NCBI RefSeq assembly: GCF_016834655.1
Contig: NZ_JAENHP010000022.1
Location: 62,001-126,000 of the forward strand
DNA length: 64,000 bases
Direction: 5' to 3'
Origin: Paractinoplanes ovalisporus
GTDB taxonomy: Bacteria; Actinomycetota; Actinomycetes; Mycobacteriales; Micromonosporaceae
The notes under the pieces were generated by a model. The model saw only the letters and a program-made list of their open reading frames with translations, searched no databases and was not told where the DNA came from. Below, piece by piece: positions 40,660-50,746 of the stretch. A program made the position numbers and the translations under genes. Position 1 is the first letter of the stretch, and each line of letters begins with the position of its first letter.

Positions 40660-43600
40660 GTGTTCCTGCTGCTGTCGACCTCCGACACCGATCTGCTCAG
40701 TGCCCGGGCCAGTGGCTCGCGGTGGCGCCTGGCCAACCCGGCCCGCACGGCCGTCGACGATCTGCCGGGCCTGCTCGAAGACGTGACGCTGGTCGTCGTG
40801 CGCATCCTCGGCGGCCGCCGCGCCTGGGAGGAGGGGCTCGACGCGCTGCTCGCCGGGCCGGTCCCGGTGGTGGTGCTCGGCGGTGAGCAGGCCCCCGACG
40901 CCGAGCTGATGAAGCTCTCGACCGTGCCGGCCGGAGTGGCCGCCGAGGCGCATGCCTATCTGGCCCAGGGCGGCTCGGACAACCTGGCCGCGGTGCACAA
41001 CTTCCTCTCCGACACGGTGCTGCTGACCGGGCACGGGTTCGCGCCGCCCCAGGCCGCGCCCGACTGGGGGCCGCTGCCCCGCGAGACGACCGCGACCGGG
41101 CCGACCGTGGCGGTGCTCTACTACCGGGCCCACCACATGGCCGGCAACACGGCGTTCGTCGAGGCGCTGTGCCAGGCGGTCGAGGCCAAGGGCGGTCGTC
41201 CGCTGCCGTTGTTCACTTCCTCCTTGCGTACGGCACCCGAAGATCTTCTGGCTGAGCTGCGTAAAGCCGATGCCCTGGTGGTGACCGTGCTCGCGGCCGG
41301 CGGAACGCGCCCGGCGACGGCGAGTGCGGGCGGGGACGACGAGGCGTGGGACGTCGGTGTGCTGGCCGGTCTCGACGTGCCGATCCTGCAGGGGCTCTGC
41401 CTGACCAGCAGCCGCGCGGCCTGGGAGGCCAGCGACGACGGCCTGTCCCCGCTCGACGCGGCGACCCAGGTGGCGATCCCCGAGTTCGACGGCCGGATCA
41501 TCACCGTGCCGTTCTCGTTCAAGGAGATCGACCCCGACGGCCTGTCGGTCTACGTCGCCGACGAGGAGCGGGCCGCGCGCGTGGCGGGCATCGCGGTGGC
41601 GCACGCCCGGCTGCGGCACGTCCCGCCGGCCGAGCGCCGCATCGTGCTGATGCTCTCGGCCTACCCGACCAAGCACTCCCGCATCGGCAACGCGGTCGGC
41701 CTCGACACCCCGGCCTCGACGGTGGCCCTGCTGTCGGCGATGCGCGAGCGTGGCTACCAGGTCGGTTCCTTCTCCGAGTACGACGGTGACGGGCTCATCC
41801 ACGCGCTGATCGCCGCGGGCGGGCAGGACCCCGACTGGCTCACCGAGGACCAGCTCAGCGAGAACAACGTGCGGATCTCCGGGGCCGCGTACGCGTCCTG
41901 GTTCGCCACCCTCCCCGACGACCTGCGCGAGTCGGTCGAGCAGCACTGGGGACCGCCCCCGGGCGAGCTCTACGTGGACGGCGGCGACATCGTGCTGGCC
42001 GCCCTGCGCGACGAGAACACCGTGGTCATGGTGCAGCCGCCGCGCGGTTTCGGCGCCAACCCGGTGGCCATCTATCACGACCCCGACCTGCCGCCCTCGC
42101 ATCACTACCTGGCCGCCTACCGGTGGCTGGCCGACGACTTCGGCGCGCACGCGGTGGTGCACATCGGCAAGCACGGCAACCTGGAGTGGCTGCCGGGCAA
42201 GAACGTGGGCATGTCGGCCTCGGACGGCACCGACGCCGCGCTCGGTGACCTGCCGCTGATCTATCCGTTCCTGGTCAACGACCCGGGTGAGGGCACGCAG
42301 GCCAAGCGGCGGGCTCACGCGACCCTGGTCGACCACCTGATCCCGCCGATGGCGCGGGCCGAGTCGTACGGGGACATCGCCCGTCTGGAGCAGCTGCTCG
42401 ACGAGCACGCCAACATCGCGACGCTCGACCCGGCCAAGCTGCCGGCGATCCGGGCCCAGATCTGGACGCTGATCCAGGCCGCGCGGATGGACCACGACCT
42501 CGGGATGGAGAGCCGCCCCGGCGACGAGGAGTTCGACGAGTTCATCCTGCACGTGGACGGGTGGCTCTGCGAGGTCAAGGACGTGCAGATCCGCGACGGG
42601 CTGCACGTGCTCGGGGCGGCGCCGGCCGGGGAGGCGCGAGTCAACCTGGTGCTGGCGATGCTGCGGGCCCGTCAGATGTGGGCCGGGCAGGTCGCGGCGC
42701 TGCCGGGGCTGCGCGAGGCGCTGGGCCTGGCCGAGGAGGCGTCGACCGCCGAGACCGACCGCGTCGAAAGCCTTGCCCGCAGCCTGGTCGCGGCCATGGA
42801 AGAGGGGGGATGGCCAGTCGAGCCGGCCGCGATCGACTCCCTGGTCAGCCCCCTCCTCCCGGCGCCCGACATTTCGAAAATGTCCGGCGGGGTACGAGGT
42901 GCGGTCGGCGTTGACGCGGCGGGTGACGGCGTCGGCGGAGGCGTGGCTGGCGTTGGCGTGGCGGGTGACGGCGTCGGCGGAAGTGCGGCTGGCGGCGGCG
43001 CGGCGGGTGTTGACGTCGCGCGCGTCCGGGACGTGCTCGCGTTCGCGGCCACCGAAGTTGTTCCGCGGCTCGAACGCACCACCGACGAGCTGGGCAATCT
43101 GCTGCACGCGCTGGACGGCGGCTACGTTCCGGCCGGCCCGAGCGGCTCCCCGCTGCGCGGCCTGATCAACGTGCTGCCGACCGGGCGCAACTTCTACTCG
43201 GTCGACCCCAAGGCGATCCCGAGCGCGCTGGCCTGGGAGACCGGTCAGGCCATGGCCGAGTCCCTGCTGAAGCGCTACCGGGACGACTACGGTGACTGGC
43301 CGCGATCGGTCGGCCTCTCGGCGTGGGGCACGAGCGCCATGCGTACGGCCGGGGACGACATCGCCGAGATCCTGGCGCTCATCGGCGTCCGGCCGGTGTG
43401 GGATCCCGCCTCCCGCCGCGTCACCGGGCTCGAACCGATCTCGCGCGAGGAGCTCGGCCGGCCCCGGGTCGACGTCACGGTGCGCATCTCCGGGTTCTTC
43501 CGTGACGCGTTCCCGCACGTCGTGGCCATGATGGACGACGCCTTCCGGATGATCGCCGAGCTCGACGAGCCGGACAACTACGTGCGGGCGCACGCCCTGG

Positions 43601-44358
43601 CCGACAACGACGACCACGGCGACTGGCGGCGGGCCACCACGCGCATCTTCGGGTCGCGGCCGGGGGCGTACGGGGCGGGAATTCTGCCTCTGATCGAGAG
43701 CCGCAACTGGCGTGGGGACGCCGACTTCGCCGAGGTCTACGCGGTGTGGGGCGGCTTCGCGTACGGGCGTGACCTGGACGGCGTGCCGGCGCGGGGCGAC
43801 ATGGAGAACGCGTACAAGCGGATCGACATCGCGGCCAAGAACATCGACACCCGCGAGCACGACATCGCCGACTCGGACGACTACTTCCAATACCACGGCG
43901 GCATGATCGCCACGGTGCGCGCGCTGACCGGCAAGGCTCCCGCCGCGTACGTGGGCGACTCCACCAACCCCGACGCCACGCGCACCCGCAGCCTGACCGA
44001 GGAGACCGCGCGCATCTTCCGGGCCCGCGTGGTCAACCCGCGCTGGATCGCCGCGATGCGCCGCCACGGCTACAAGGGCGCCTTCGAGCTGGCCGCCACC
44101 GTCGACTACATGTTCGGTTTCGACGCCACGGCCGGCGTGGTCACCGACTACATGTACGAGCAGCTGGCCAACACCTACGCCCTGGACCCGGAGAACCAGA
44201 AGTTCTTCCAGCAGTCCAACCCGTGGGCCCTGCACAGCGTCACCGAACGCCTCCTCGAAGCGGCCGAGCGCAAGCTCTGGGAGTCGCCCGACCCCGAGAC
44301 GCTGAACGCGTTGCAGCAGCTCTACCTCGAGACCGAGGGCGACCTGGAGGACAACTGA
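40660..44358 (+). CDS. cobN: Cobaltochelatase large subunit
   Basis: A 1232-residue subunit of the ATP-dependent CobNST cobalt chelatase, inserting cobalt into hydrogenobyrinate a,c-diamide. Length and the blocks YYRAHHMAGNTAFVEAL, VHIGKHGNLEWLPGKNVGMS, LPTGRNFYSVDPKAIPS and RNWRGDADFAEVYAVWGGFA are those of CobN. The GTG at 40660 is chosen for its spacing from GAGGGGAG and because homologues begin at this point; the reading frame is open much further upstream through the riboswitch. A Gly/Ala/Val-rich insertion (about residues 745-790) has a 42-bp DNA repeat. Confidence 0.94.
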   Translation: MFLLLSTSDTDLLSARASGSRWRLANPARTAVDDLPGLLEDVTLVVVRILGGRRAWEEGLDALLAGPVPVVVLGGEQAPDAELMKLSTVPAGVAAEAHAYLAQGGSDNLAAVHNFLSDTVLLTGHGFAPPQAAPDWGPLPRETTATGPTVAVLYYRAHHMAGNTAFVEALCQAVEAKGGRPLPLFTSSLRTAPEDLLAELRKADALVVTVLAAGGTRPATASAGGDDEAWDVGVLAGLDVPILQGLCLTSSRAAWEASDDGLSPLDAATQVAIPEFDGRIITVPFSFKEIDPDGLSVYVADEERAARVAGIAVAHARLRHVPPAERRIVLMLSAYPTKHSRIGNAVGLDTPASTVALLSAMRERGYQVGSFSEYDGDGLIHALIAAGGQDPDWLTEDQLSENNVRISGAAYASWFATLPDDLRESVEQHWGPPPGELYVDGGDIVLAALRDENTVVMVQPPRGFGANPVAIYHDPDLPPSHHYLAAYRWLADDFGAHAVVHIGKHGNLEWLPGKNVGMSASDGTDAALGDLPLIYPFLVNDPGEGTQAKRRAHATLVDHLIPPMARAESYGDIARLEQLLDEHANIATLDPAKLPAIRAQIWTLIQAARMDHDLGMESRPGDEEFDEFILHVDGWLCEVKDVQIRDGLHVLGAAPAGEARVNLVLAMLRARQMWAGQVAALPGLREALGLAEEASTAETDRVESLARSLVAAMEEGGWPVEPAAIDSLVSPLLPAPDISKMSGGVRGAVGVDAAGDGVGGGVAGVGVAGDGVGGSAAGGGAAGVDVARVRDVLAFAATEVVPRLERTTDELGNLLHALDGGYVPAGPSGSPLRGLINVLPTGRNFYSVDPKAIPSALAWETGQAMAESLLKRYRDDYGDWPRSVGLSAWGTSAMRTAGDDIAEILALIGVRPVWDPASRRVTGLEPISREELGRPRVDVTVRISGFFRDAFPHVVAMMDDAFRMIAELDEPDNYVRAHALADNDDHGDWRRATTRIFGSRPGAYGAGILPLIESRNWRGDADFAEVYAVWGGFAYGRDLDGVPARGDMENAYKRIDIAAKNIDTREHDIADSDDYFQYHGGMIATVRALTGKAPAAYVGDSTNPDATRTRSLTEETARIFRARVVNPRWIAAMRRHGYKGAFELAATVDYMFGFDATAGVVTDYMYEQLANTYALDPENQKFFQQSNPWALHSVTERLLEAAERKLWESPDPETLNALQQLYLETEGDLEDN
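42919..43002 (+). repeat. 42-bp in-frame repeat in cobN
   Basis: GCGGGTGACGGCGTCGGCGG occurs at 42919 and 42961, exactly 42 bp (14 codons) apart, with a shorter echo GCGGGTGTTGACGTCGCG after it. It encodes a GDGVGG-type low-complexity loop between conserved blocks. Confidence 0.88.
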
Positions 44359-44395
44359 GCCCGGAGGAGCGTCAGGACCGCGGGTCCGTTGTTGG

Positions 44396-44401
44396 TAGTG
44401 T
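44396..44401 (+). promoter_or_regulatory. -10 element TAGTGT, leaderless start
   Basis: TAGTGT ends eight bases before the GTG at 44410 and no ribosome site is present. Confidence 0.5.
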
Positions 44402-44409
44402 CCGGGCCC

Positions 44410-44913
44410 GTGAGTGAGGCCTTCATCGATCCGTCCGTGTCCCCGCCGCCCGCCGCGACGAGTTCGCGGCGGGCGATCCTGATCGCCGCCGTGGCGGTGG
44501 CGTCCCTGCTGGTGGGGTCGGCCCTGGCCGTGTCCGCGATGTATCTGCTGGGGTGGCGCCCGCAGCCCGAGCGGAACTACACCGTCCTGGTCTTCATGAA
44601 GACCGACGCGACGACCGAGCAGAGGGCGGCCGTCGAACAAGCCGTCGGGCAGATCCCGAACGCCGGCCCGGTGGAGTTCACCGACCGGGCCACGTCCTTC
44701 GCGCAGATGAAGGAGATGTTCAAGGACCGGCCCGAGGTCGTCGAGGCCCTGACCGAGAAGGCGGCCCCCGAGTCGTTCAAGGTGCCGGTCAAGGCCCGCG
44801 AGATGACCTGCGACGGCATCACCGGGATCCGCCAGCTGCCCGGGGTGAGCGATCTCAAGGTGACCGCGCCGGTCACGAAGTCCCGCCCGCCCCTGGATGT
44901 CATCTGCTTCTGA
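44410..44913 (+). CDS. Orphan FtsX-extracellular-domain-like membrane protein
   Basis: A 167-residue protein with a short cytoplasmic N-terminus, one membrane helix (about 22-47) and an external domain. YTVLVFMKTDATTEQRAAVE, then TDRATSFAQMKEMFKDRPE, ESFKVPVKA and LPGVSDLKV follow the order of the FtsX ectodomain, the part of the FtsEX cell-division complex that contacts peptidoglycan hydrolases. The four-helix permease body of FtsX is absent. The start is GTG at 44410; a TTG at 44389 is possible. Monocistronic, ending in a strong terminator. Confidence 0.72.
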   Translation: MSEAFIDPSVSPPPAATSSRRAILIAAVAVASLLVGSALAVSAMYLLGWRPQPERNYTVLVFMKTDATTEQRAAVEQAVGQIPNAGPVEFTDRATSFAQMKEMFKDRPEVVEALTEKAAPESFKVPVKAREMTCDGITGIRQLPGVSDLKVTAPVTKSRPPLDVICF

Positions 44914-44920
44914 CGGGGCA

Positions 44921-44955
44921 GCCCCTCACGGTTCCGGAACCGTGAGGGGCTTTTT
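44921..44955 (+). terminator. Rho-independent terminator
   Basis: Perfect 15-bp inverted repeat (GCCCCTCACGGTTCC and its complement) immediately followed by TTTTT. It closes the FtsX-like gene. Confidence 0.95.
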
Positions 44956-44979
44956 GCTGTTCACCTGCGGGAATGCTGA

Positions 44980-44991
44980 GAAAGCGCTTCC
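44980..44991 (+). promoter_or_regulatory. LacI-type operator candidate 1 before the GH16 gene
   Basis: GAAAGCGCTTCC is a near-perfect palindrome around AAGCGCTT, 128 bp before the GH16 start. LacI-family proteins bind such CG-centred sites. Confidence 0.55.
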
Positions 44992-45009
44992 CGGGCCCGC
45001 TACCAGGCA

Positions 45010-45060
45010 TTGACAGGTGCCGACACGCCGGTTCACAGTGTCGTCACAAAGAGCGCTTTC
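45010..45060 (+). promoter_or_regulatory. Putative promoter and operator candidate 2 before the GH16 gene
   Basis: TTGACA at 45010-45015 is a good -35; the region 17 bp on (TCACAG, 45033-45038) is a weak -10. GAGCGCTTTC at 45051-45060 repeats the core of the first operator and would sit just downstream of transcription start, where a repressor could block initiation. Confidence 0.5.
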
Positions 45061-45118
45061 ACAGGCCGGTCCCCAGGTTGAAACCGCTCGGACACATCCC
45101 CTAAAGCAGGAGTCCTCC

Positions 45119-46876
45119 ATGACATCCCCGGTCCTGGACGGGCTCGGGACGCCTCGCAAGAGGCTGTCCCCGGCCCGGATTCTCACGCTCGGCGCGGCCC
45201 TCACCGGGCTCGTCGCCGCCTTCTTCGTCGCCACCACCCAGACCGCGCAGGCCGCTGAGGTGGTGGTCTCGCAGGGCAAGCCGGCCACGGCCAGCTCGAC
45301 CGAGGTCGCCGGCGCCTACCTGCCCGGCGAGGCGGTCGACGGCAACAACGGCACCCGCTGGGCCTCCTCGTTCACCGCGAACGCGTGGTGGCAGGTCGAC
45401 CTCGGCGCGGCCACCTCGGTCAGCCGGATCGCCATCAACTGGGAGGGCGCGTACGCGAAGGCCTTCAATATCCAGTTCTCGACCAACGGCACCAGTTACA
45501 CCCAGGCGTACGCGACCACGACCGGCGCCGGAGGGCAGCAGAGCATCGCCGCCACCGGCACCGCCCGGTACGTGCGGATCAACCTGACCGAGCGGGCGCT
45601 GCCGATCTACGGCTACTCGTTCTGGGAGTTCCAGGTGTTCTCGGGCGGTCCGACGACCCCGCCGACCACGCCGCCCACGACCCCGCCGACCGGCACCACG
45701 CGGCTGCTGTCCTACAACAAGCCGGCCGCCGCCTCCACCTGGCAGAACGACGTCAACTGCAACCCGTGCAGCCCGGACAAGGCGTTCGACAACGACCCGG
45801 CCAGCCGCTGGGCGACCAGCTCGACCAACGGCTGGGTCGACCCGGGCTGGATCTCGGTCGACCTGGGCGCCACCGCGAACATCTCGCAGGTCGTGCTGCA
45901 GTGGGACCCGGCCTACGCCCGCAGCTATCAGATCCAGGTGTCCGGCGACAACGCGAACTGGACGTCGATCTACTCCACCACCACCGGTGACGGGCTCAAG
46001 GACGTCATCAACGCCACCGGCACCGGTCGGTACGTGCGGATGTACGGCACCGTCCGCAGCAGCGCCTACGGCTACTCGCTGTGGGAGTTCAGCGTCTACG
46101 GCACCGGCGGCGCCCCGACCACCCCGCCGGCCCAGCCCGCCGACCCGACGTTCCCGGCCACCCGCCTGGTCTTCGAGGACAACTTCAACGACGCCGCCGG
46201 CACCAAGCCGAGCACGGCCAAGTGGACGTACGACCCGGGTGTCCCGCAGAACGGCGAGATCCAGTACTACACGCCCAACAGCGAGAACGCGCAGACCGAC
46301 GGCGCGGGCAACCTGGTGATCGAGGCCCGCCGGCAGGACTACCAGGGCCGCCAGTACACCTCGGCCCGCATGAACACCGGCAACAAGTTCAGCGCCCAGT
46401 ACGGCCGGTTCGAGGCCCGGATCAAGGTGCCGAAGGGCAACGGCCTGTGGCCGGCGTTCTGGATGATGGGCGAGGACTTCCTCAGCGGACGCCCGTGGCC
46501 CTACAACGGCGAGATCGACATCATGGAGGTCCTGGGCCGCAACACCAACGAGATGTACACGACGCTGCACGCCCCGGCCTACAACGGCGGCGGTGGCTAC
46601 GGCCAGAAGAACGCGGCCGGTGTGGACCTCTCGCAGGACTTCCACGTGTACGCCGCGGAGTGGGACAGCAAGGGCATCCGGTTCTTCCTCGACGGCCGGC
46701 AGGTCTTCAACGCCGACAAGGCCACCGTGGAGAACACCCGCGGTCCGTGGATCTTCGACCACAAGTTCTACCTGATCCTCAACCTGGCCGTCGGTGGCGA
46801 CTTCCCCGGTCCGATCGACGCCACCACCCCGTTCCCGTCCCGCATGCTCGTCGACTACGTGCGCGTCTACCAGTGA
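45119..46876 (+). CDS. Secreted GH16 beta-glucanase with two F5/8-type carbohydrate-binding domains
   Basis: 585 residues. Signal peptide 1-46 (PRKRLSPARI, hydrophobic, AQA). Two discoidin-like (CBM32-type) domains span about 47-176 and 196-328, joined by Pro/Thr linkers. The GH16 domain (about 350-585) has the catalytic ExDxxE: E465-I-D467-I-M-E470 in NGEIDIMEVLG, typical of laminarinase/beta-1,3-glucanases. The ATG at 45119 has AGGAG six bases upstream. Two LacI-like operators precede it and the LacI gene lies downstream, suggesting substrate-induced expression on fungal or algal beta-glucan. Confidence 0.92.
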   Translation: MTSPVLDGLGTPRKRLSPARILTLGAALTGLVAAFFVATTQTAQAAEVVVSQGKPATASSTEVAGAYLPGEAVDGNNGTRWASSFTANAWWQVDLGAATSVSRIAINWEGAYAKAFNIQFSTNGTSYTQAYATTTGAGGQQSIAATGTARYVRINLTERALPIYGYSFWEFQVFSGGPTTPPTTPPTTPPTGTTRLLSYNKPAAASTWQNDVNCNPCSPDKAFDNDPASRWATSSTNGWVDPGWISVDLGATANISQVVLQWDPAYARSYQIQVSGDNANWTSIYSTTTGDGLKDVINATGTGRYVRMYGTVRSSAYGYSLWEFSVYGTGGAPTTPPAQPADPTFPATRLVFEDNFNDAAGTKPSTAKWTYDPGVPQNGEIQYYTPNSENAQTDGAGNLVIEARRQDYQGRQYTSARMNTGNKFSAQYGRFEARIKVPKGNGLWPAFWMMGEDFLSGRPWPYNGEIDIMEVLGRNTNEMYTTLHAPAYNGGGGYGQKNAAGVDLSQDFHVYAAEWDSKGIRFFLDGRQVFNADKATVENTRGPWIFDHKFYLILNLAVGGDFPGPIDATTPFPSRMLVDYVRVYQ

Positions 46877-46881
46877 TCGCC

Positions 46882-46910
46882 GGCCGGGGGCCCGACGAAG
46901 GCCCCCGGCC
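46882..46910 (+). terminator. GC hairpin between the GH16 and DUF1996 genes
   Basis: 10-bp stem GGCCGGGGGC/GCCCCCGGCC with a nine-base loop, followed by CCCTTCCCCC rather than a T-run. It may terminate, or only dampen readthrough into the next gene, whose start is 21 bp on. Confidence 0.65.
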
Positions 46911-46930
46911 CCTTCCCCCAAGGACGGCAA

Positions 46931-48196
<1,266 letters not shown>

Positions 48197-48266
48197 TGAC
48201 CACGGGTGTCGCCGGCGGAGCAACGGACGGCGGCGGCACCCGTCACCAGCAGAACCTGGGCGCTGC

Positions 48267-48272
48267 TATAAC
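48267..48272 (+). promoter_or_regulatory. -10 element TATAAC, leaderless start of the LacI gene
   Basis: TATAAC ends seven bases before the ATG at 48280 and no Shine-Dalgarno sequence is evident. Confidence 0.55.
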
Positions 48273-48279
48273 GGACCGC

Positions 48280-49326
48280 ATGACAACCAGGCCCGCGCGT
48301 GGTGGGCAGCACCCGACGATGGATCAGGTCGCGGAGGCGGCCGGGGTGTCGCGCGCGACCGTGTCCCGAGTGATCAACGGCGCGCCCAGCGTCGACGCCA
48401 AGATCCGCGAGATGGTCCAGCGGGCGATCGCCGAGACCGGCTACGTGCCCAACGTCGCCGCCCGCAGCCTGGTCACGCGCCGGTCCGACTCGGTGGCGCT
48501 GGTGATCAGCGAGCCCGACCGGCCCGACAACAACTCGTTCCTCAACCGGATCTTCACCGACCCCTATTTCGGGCGGATCACGGCGGGTGCCACGGGGGCG
48601 CTGCGCCCCCACGACGTGCACCTGGTCGTCATCCCGACCGACTCCACCGACCACCACCAGGTCATCCGCTATCTGCGCCAGGGCCACGTGGACGGCGTCC
48701 TGCTGATCAGCAGCCACGAACAGGACACGCTGCCCCGCCAGGTGCACGACCTGGGCATTCCGGCCGTGGTGTCGGCCCGGCCGACCTCGCCCATCGCGGT
48801 CAGCTACGTCGACGTCGACCAGCGGCTGGGCGCCCGGCTGGCCGCGGAACACCTGCTCGGGCGGGGGTGCCGCCGGCTCGCCACGATCAGCGGCCCGCTC
48901 GACATCCCGTCCGGGCTCGACCGGCTCGACGGTTTCCGGTCGTTTCTGGCCAACCGCGGCCTCGGCGAGGTCCCGGCCGTCGAGGGCGACTTCACCCGGG
49001 CCGGGGGAGAGGCGGCGGCCCGGCGGCTGCTGGCCGATCACCCCGACCTCGACGGGCTCTTCGTGGCCAACGACCTGATGGCCGAGGGCGCGTTGCGCAC
49101 GGTTCAGGATCTCGGCCGTCGCGTGCCCGACGACATCGCGGTGGTCGGCTTCGACGACAGCACGGCCGCGCTCGACTGCCGGCCGCTGCTCACCACCGTG
49201 CGTCAGCCGGTCGAGGAGATGGCGGCCGAGATGGCCGAGGTGCTGCTCGCGCAGATCGCCTCCCCGGGCCGTCTGCCGCGCTCGGTCACGTTCCAGCCCA
49301 CCCTGGTCATCCGGGAGTCGGCCTGA
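48280..49326 (+). CDS. LacI-family transcriptional regulator
   Basis: 348 residues. DNA-binding helix-turn-helix with hinge helix at 12-60 (TMDQVAEAAGVSRATVSRVI, then VPNVAARSL). The effector domain is a periplasmic-binding-protein fold (DGVLLISSHEQD; RLATISGPLDIPSGLDRLDGF; DGLFVANDLMAEGAL; VVGFDDS). It probably represses sugar-hydrolase genes; the adjacent GH16 operators are the obvious targets. A frame open from 48172 overlaps the previous gene; the ATG at 48280 is preferred for the leaderless promoter. Confidence 0.9.
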   Translation: MTTRPARGGQHPTMDQVAEAAGVSRATVSRVINGAPSVDAKIREMVQRAIAETGYVPNVAARSLVTRRSDSVALVISEPDRPDNNSFLNRIFTDPYFGRITAGATGALRPHDVHLVVIPTDSTDHHQVIRYLRQGHVDGVLLISSHEQDTLPRQVHDLGIPAVVSARPTSPIAVSYVDVDQRLGARLAAEHLLGRGCRRLATISGPLDIPSGLDRLDGFRSFLANRGLGEVPAVEGDFTRAGGEAAARRLLADHPDLDGLFVANDLMAEGALRTVQDLGRRVPDDIAVVGFDDSTAALDCRPLLTTVRQPVEEMAAEMAEVLLAQIASPGRLPRSVTFQPTLVIRESA

Positions 49327-49334
49327 TCCCGGCA

Positions 49335-49340
49335 TAGGGT
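49335..49340 (+). promoter_or_regulatory. -10 element TAGGGT, leaderless start of the SDR gene
   Basis: TAGGGT ends seven bases before the ATG at 49348. Confidence 0.65.
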
Positions 49341-49347
49341 CGGGGGC

Positions 49348-49992
49348 ATGGACATTCTCGTCGCCGGCGGCCACGGTCAGGTCGCCCTCCGCCTGCTGAA
49401 GCTGCTCGCCGCCGAGGGGCACACCGCCCGCGGCCTGATCCGCAACCCGGCCCACGCCGCCGACCTGCAGGCCGTGGGGGCCGTGCCGGTGATCGGCGAC
49501 CTGGAGAACGACGCGTCCCTCGCCCCGTACGTGAAAGGGGCCGACGCCGTCGTCTTCGCGGCCGGCGCCGGACCGGGCAGCGGGCCCGCGCGCAAGCGGA
49601 CGGTCGACCTCGGGGGCGCGGTCAAGCTGGCCGACGCGGCGGCCGAGGAGGGCGTGCGGCGCTATGTGATGGTCTCGTCGATCGGCGCCCAGGACCCCGC
49701 GTCCGGTGGCGAGTCGATGCGCCCCTATCTCGAGGCCAAGGCCGAGGCCGACACGTACGTCACGGCGCGGGCCGACCTCGACTGGACGATCGTGCGCCCG
49801 GGCGGTCTCACCGACGAACCCGGCACGGGCCTGGTCACCGTCTCGCGTGAGCTGGGCAACCGTGGTCCGGTGCCGCGCGACGACGTCGCGGCCGTGCTCG
49901 CGGCCTGCCTCACGACCCCGTCCACCGTCGGGGTGACGTTCGAACTGTTCGGGGGAGCAACCCCTGTCGATGAGGCACTGCGCCGCCTTTGA
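49348..49992 (+). CDS. Atypical SDR / NAD(P)-binding protein
   Basis: A 214-residue Rossmann protein of the NAD(P)H-binding atypical SDR group (YwnB/YhfK-like). The cofactor motif is VAGGHGQVALRLLKLL; IGDLENDASL and DAVVFAAGAGPGS follow, and YVMVSSIGAQDP and WTIVRPGGLTDEPGTG are the family blocks. The tyrosine of the active site is replaced in this subgroup. Substrate unknown. Single gene with its own promoter. Confidence 0.88.
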   Translation: MDILVAGGHGQVALRLLKLLAAEGHTARGLIRNPAHAADLQAVGAVPVIGDLENDASLAPYVKGADAVVFAAGAGPGSGPARKRTVDLGGAVKLADAAAEEGVRRYVMVSSIGAQDPASGGESMRPYLEAKAEADTYVTARADLDWTIVRPGGLTDEPGTGLVTVSRELGNRGPVPRDDVAAVLAACLTTPSTVGVTFELFGGATPVDEALRRL

Positions 49993-50019
49993 TGGCTGGA
50001 GCCCAGTGTGAGTGGTCGG

Positions 50020-50025
50020 TAACGT
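50020..50025 (+). promoter_or_regulatory. -10 element TAACGT, leaderless start of the TPR gene
   Basis: TAACGT ends seven bases before the ATG at 50033. Confidence 0.6.
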
Positions 50026-50032
50026 AGCGCGC

Positions 50033-50746
50033 ATGGGGAGCGAGGAGAGCGCGGGCGCCCTGCTCGCCGCGGGCAGCGAGGCCATGCTCGAGGCGGCCTA
50101 CCGCACCGGCGACTTTCTCCCCGCGTGGCAGCTGCTCGAGGGCGCGCGCCGGCGGGCCTGCGACGAGGAGAACCGGGTCGACGAGGCGGCCGCGCTGACC
50201 CGGCTCGGCATGCTCGCGCACTTCGCCGCGGCCAACGGCGACCTCTCCCGGGCCGACTGGGCCACCGAGGAACAGCTGTTCACGGCGGCGCTGCGCATCC
50301 AGCGCGAGGCGGGTGACCCGGCCGGCGCCGCCGAGTCGCTGTTCGGGCTGGGCCTGGTGCATCAGATGTTGCGGGGCGACTGGACGACCGCGATGCCCTA
50401 TTACACCGAGGCGCTGGCCCTGGCCGAGAGCTACGCCGACGAGATGGTGCGGTCCGAGGTGCACCGGCACATCGGGTTCTTCCACGTCTTCGTCTCCGGC
50501 GACACCGAGCGCGGTCTGCGGCACCTGCGCATGTCACAGGTGCTGCGGGAACGCTACGGCGACCCCCGGCGGGTGGCGACCGGCACGCTGGCGCTGGGCG
50601 AGGCCGAGCTGGCCGCGGGCAACCTGCCCGAGGCGCTGCGCCTGTTGCGCGAGGCCGTGCACCAGGCCCGCAAGGCCGGCCTCTCACCCCAGCGGGTCGC
50701 CTGGGCCGAGCACGCCCTGGCCGACGCCGAGCGGGCCGCGGCCTAG
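50033..50746 (+). CDS. Tetratricopeptide-repeat protein
   Basis: 237 residues, all helical. Repeats of the TPR type are visible (AAALTRLGMLAHFAAANGD; AAESLFGLGLVHQMLRGDW; MPYYTEALALAESYADE; TGTLALGEAELAAGNLPEAL), giving a superhelical scaffold for protein contacts. No catalytic domain and no signal peptide. The stop codon shares CTAG with the stop of the convergent acetyltransferase gene. Confidence 0.78.
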   Translation: MGSEESAGALLAAGSEAMLEAAYRTGDFLPAWQLLEGARRRACDEENRVDEAAALTRLGMLAHFAAANGDLSRADWATEEQLFTAALRIQREAGDPAGAAESLFGLGLVHQMLRGDWTTAMPYYTEALALAESYADEMVRSEVHRHIGFFHVFVSGDTERGLRHLRMSQVLRERYGDPRRVATGTLALGEAELAAGNLPEALRLLREAVHQARKAGLSPQRVAWAEHALADAERAAA

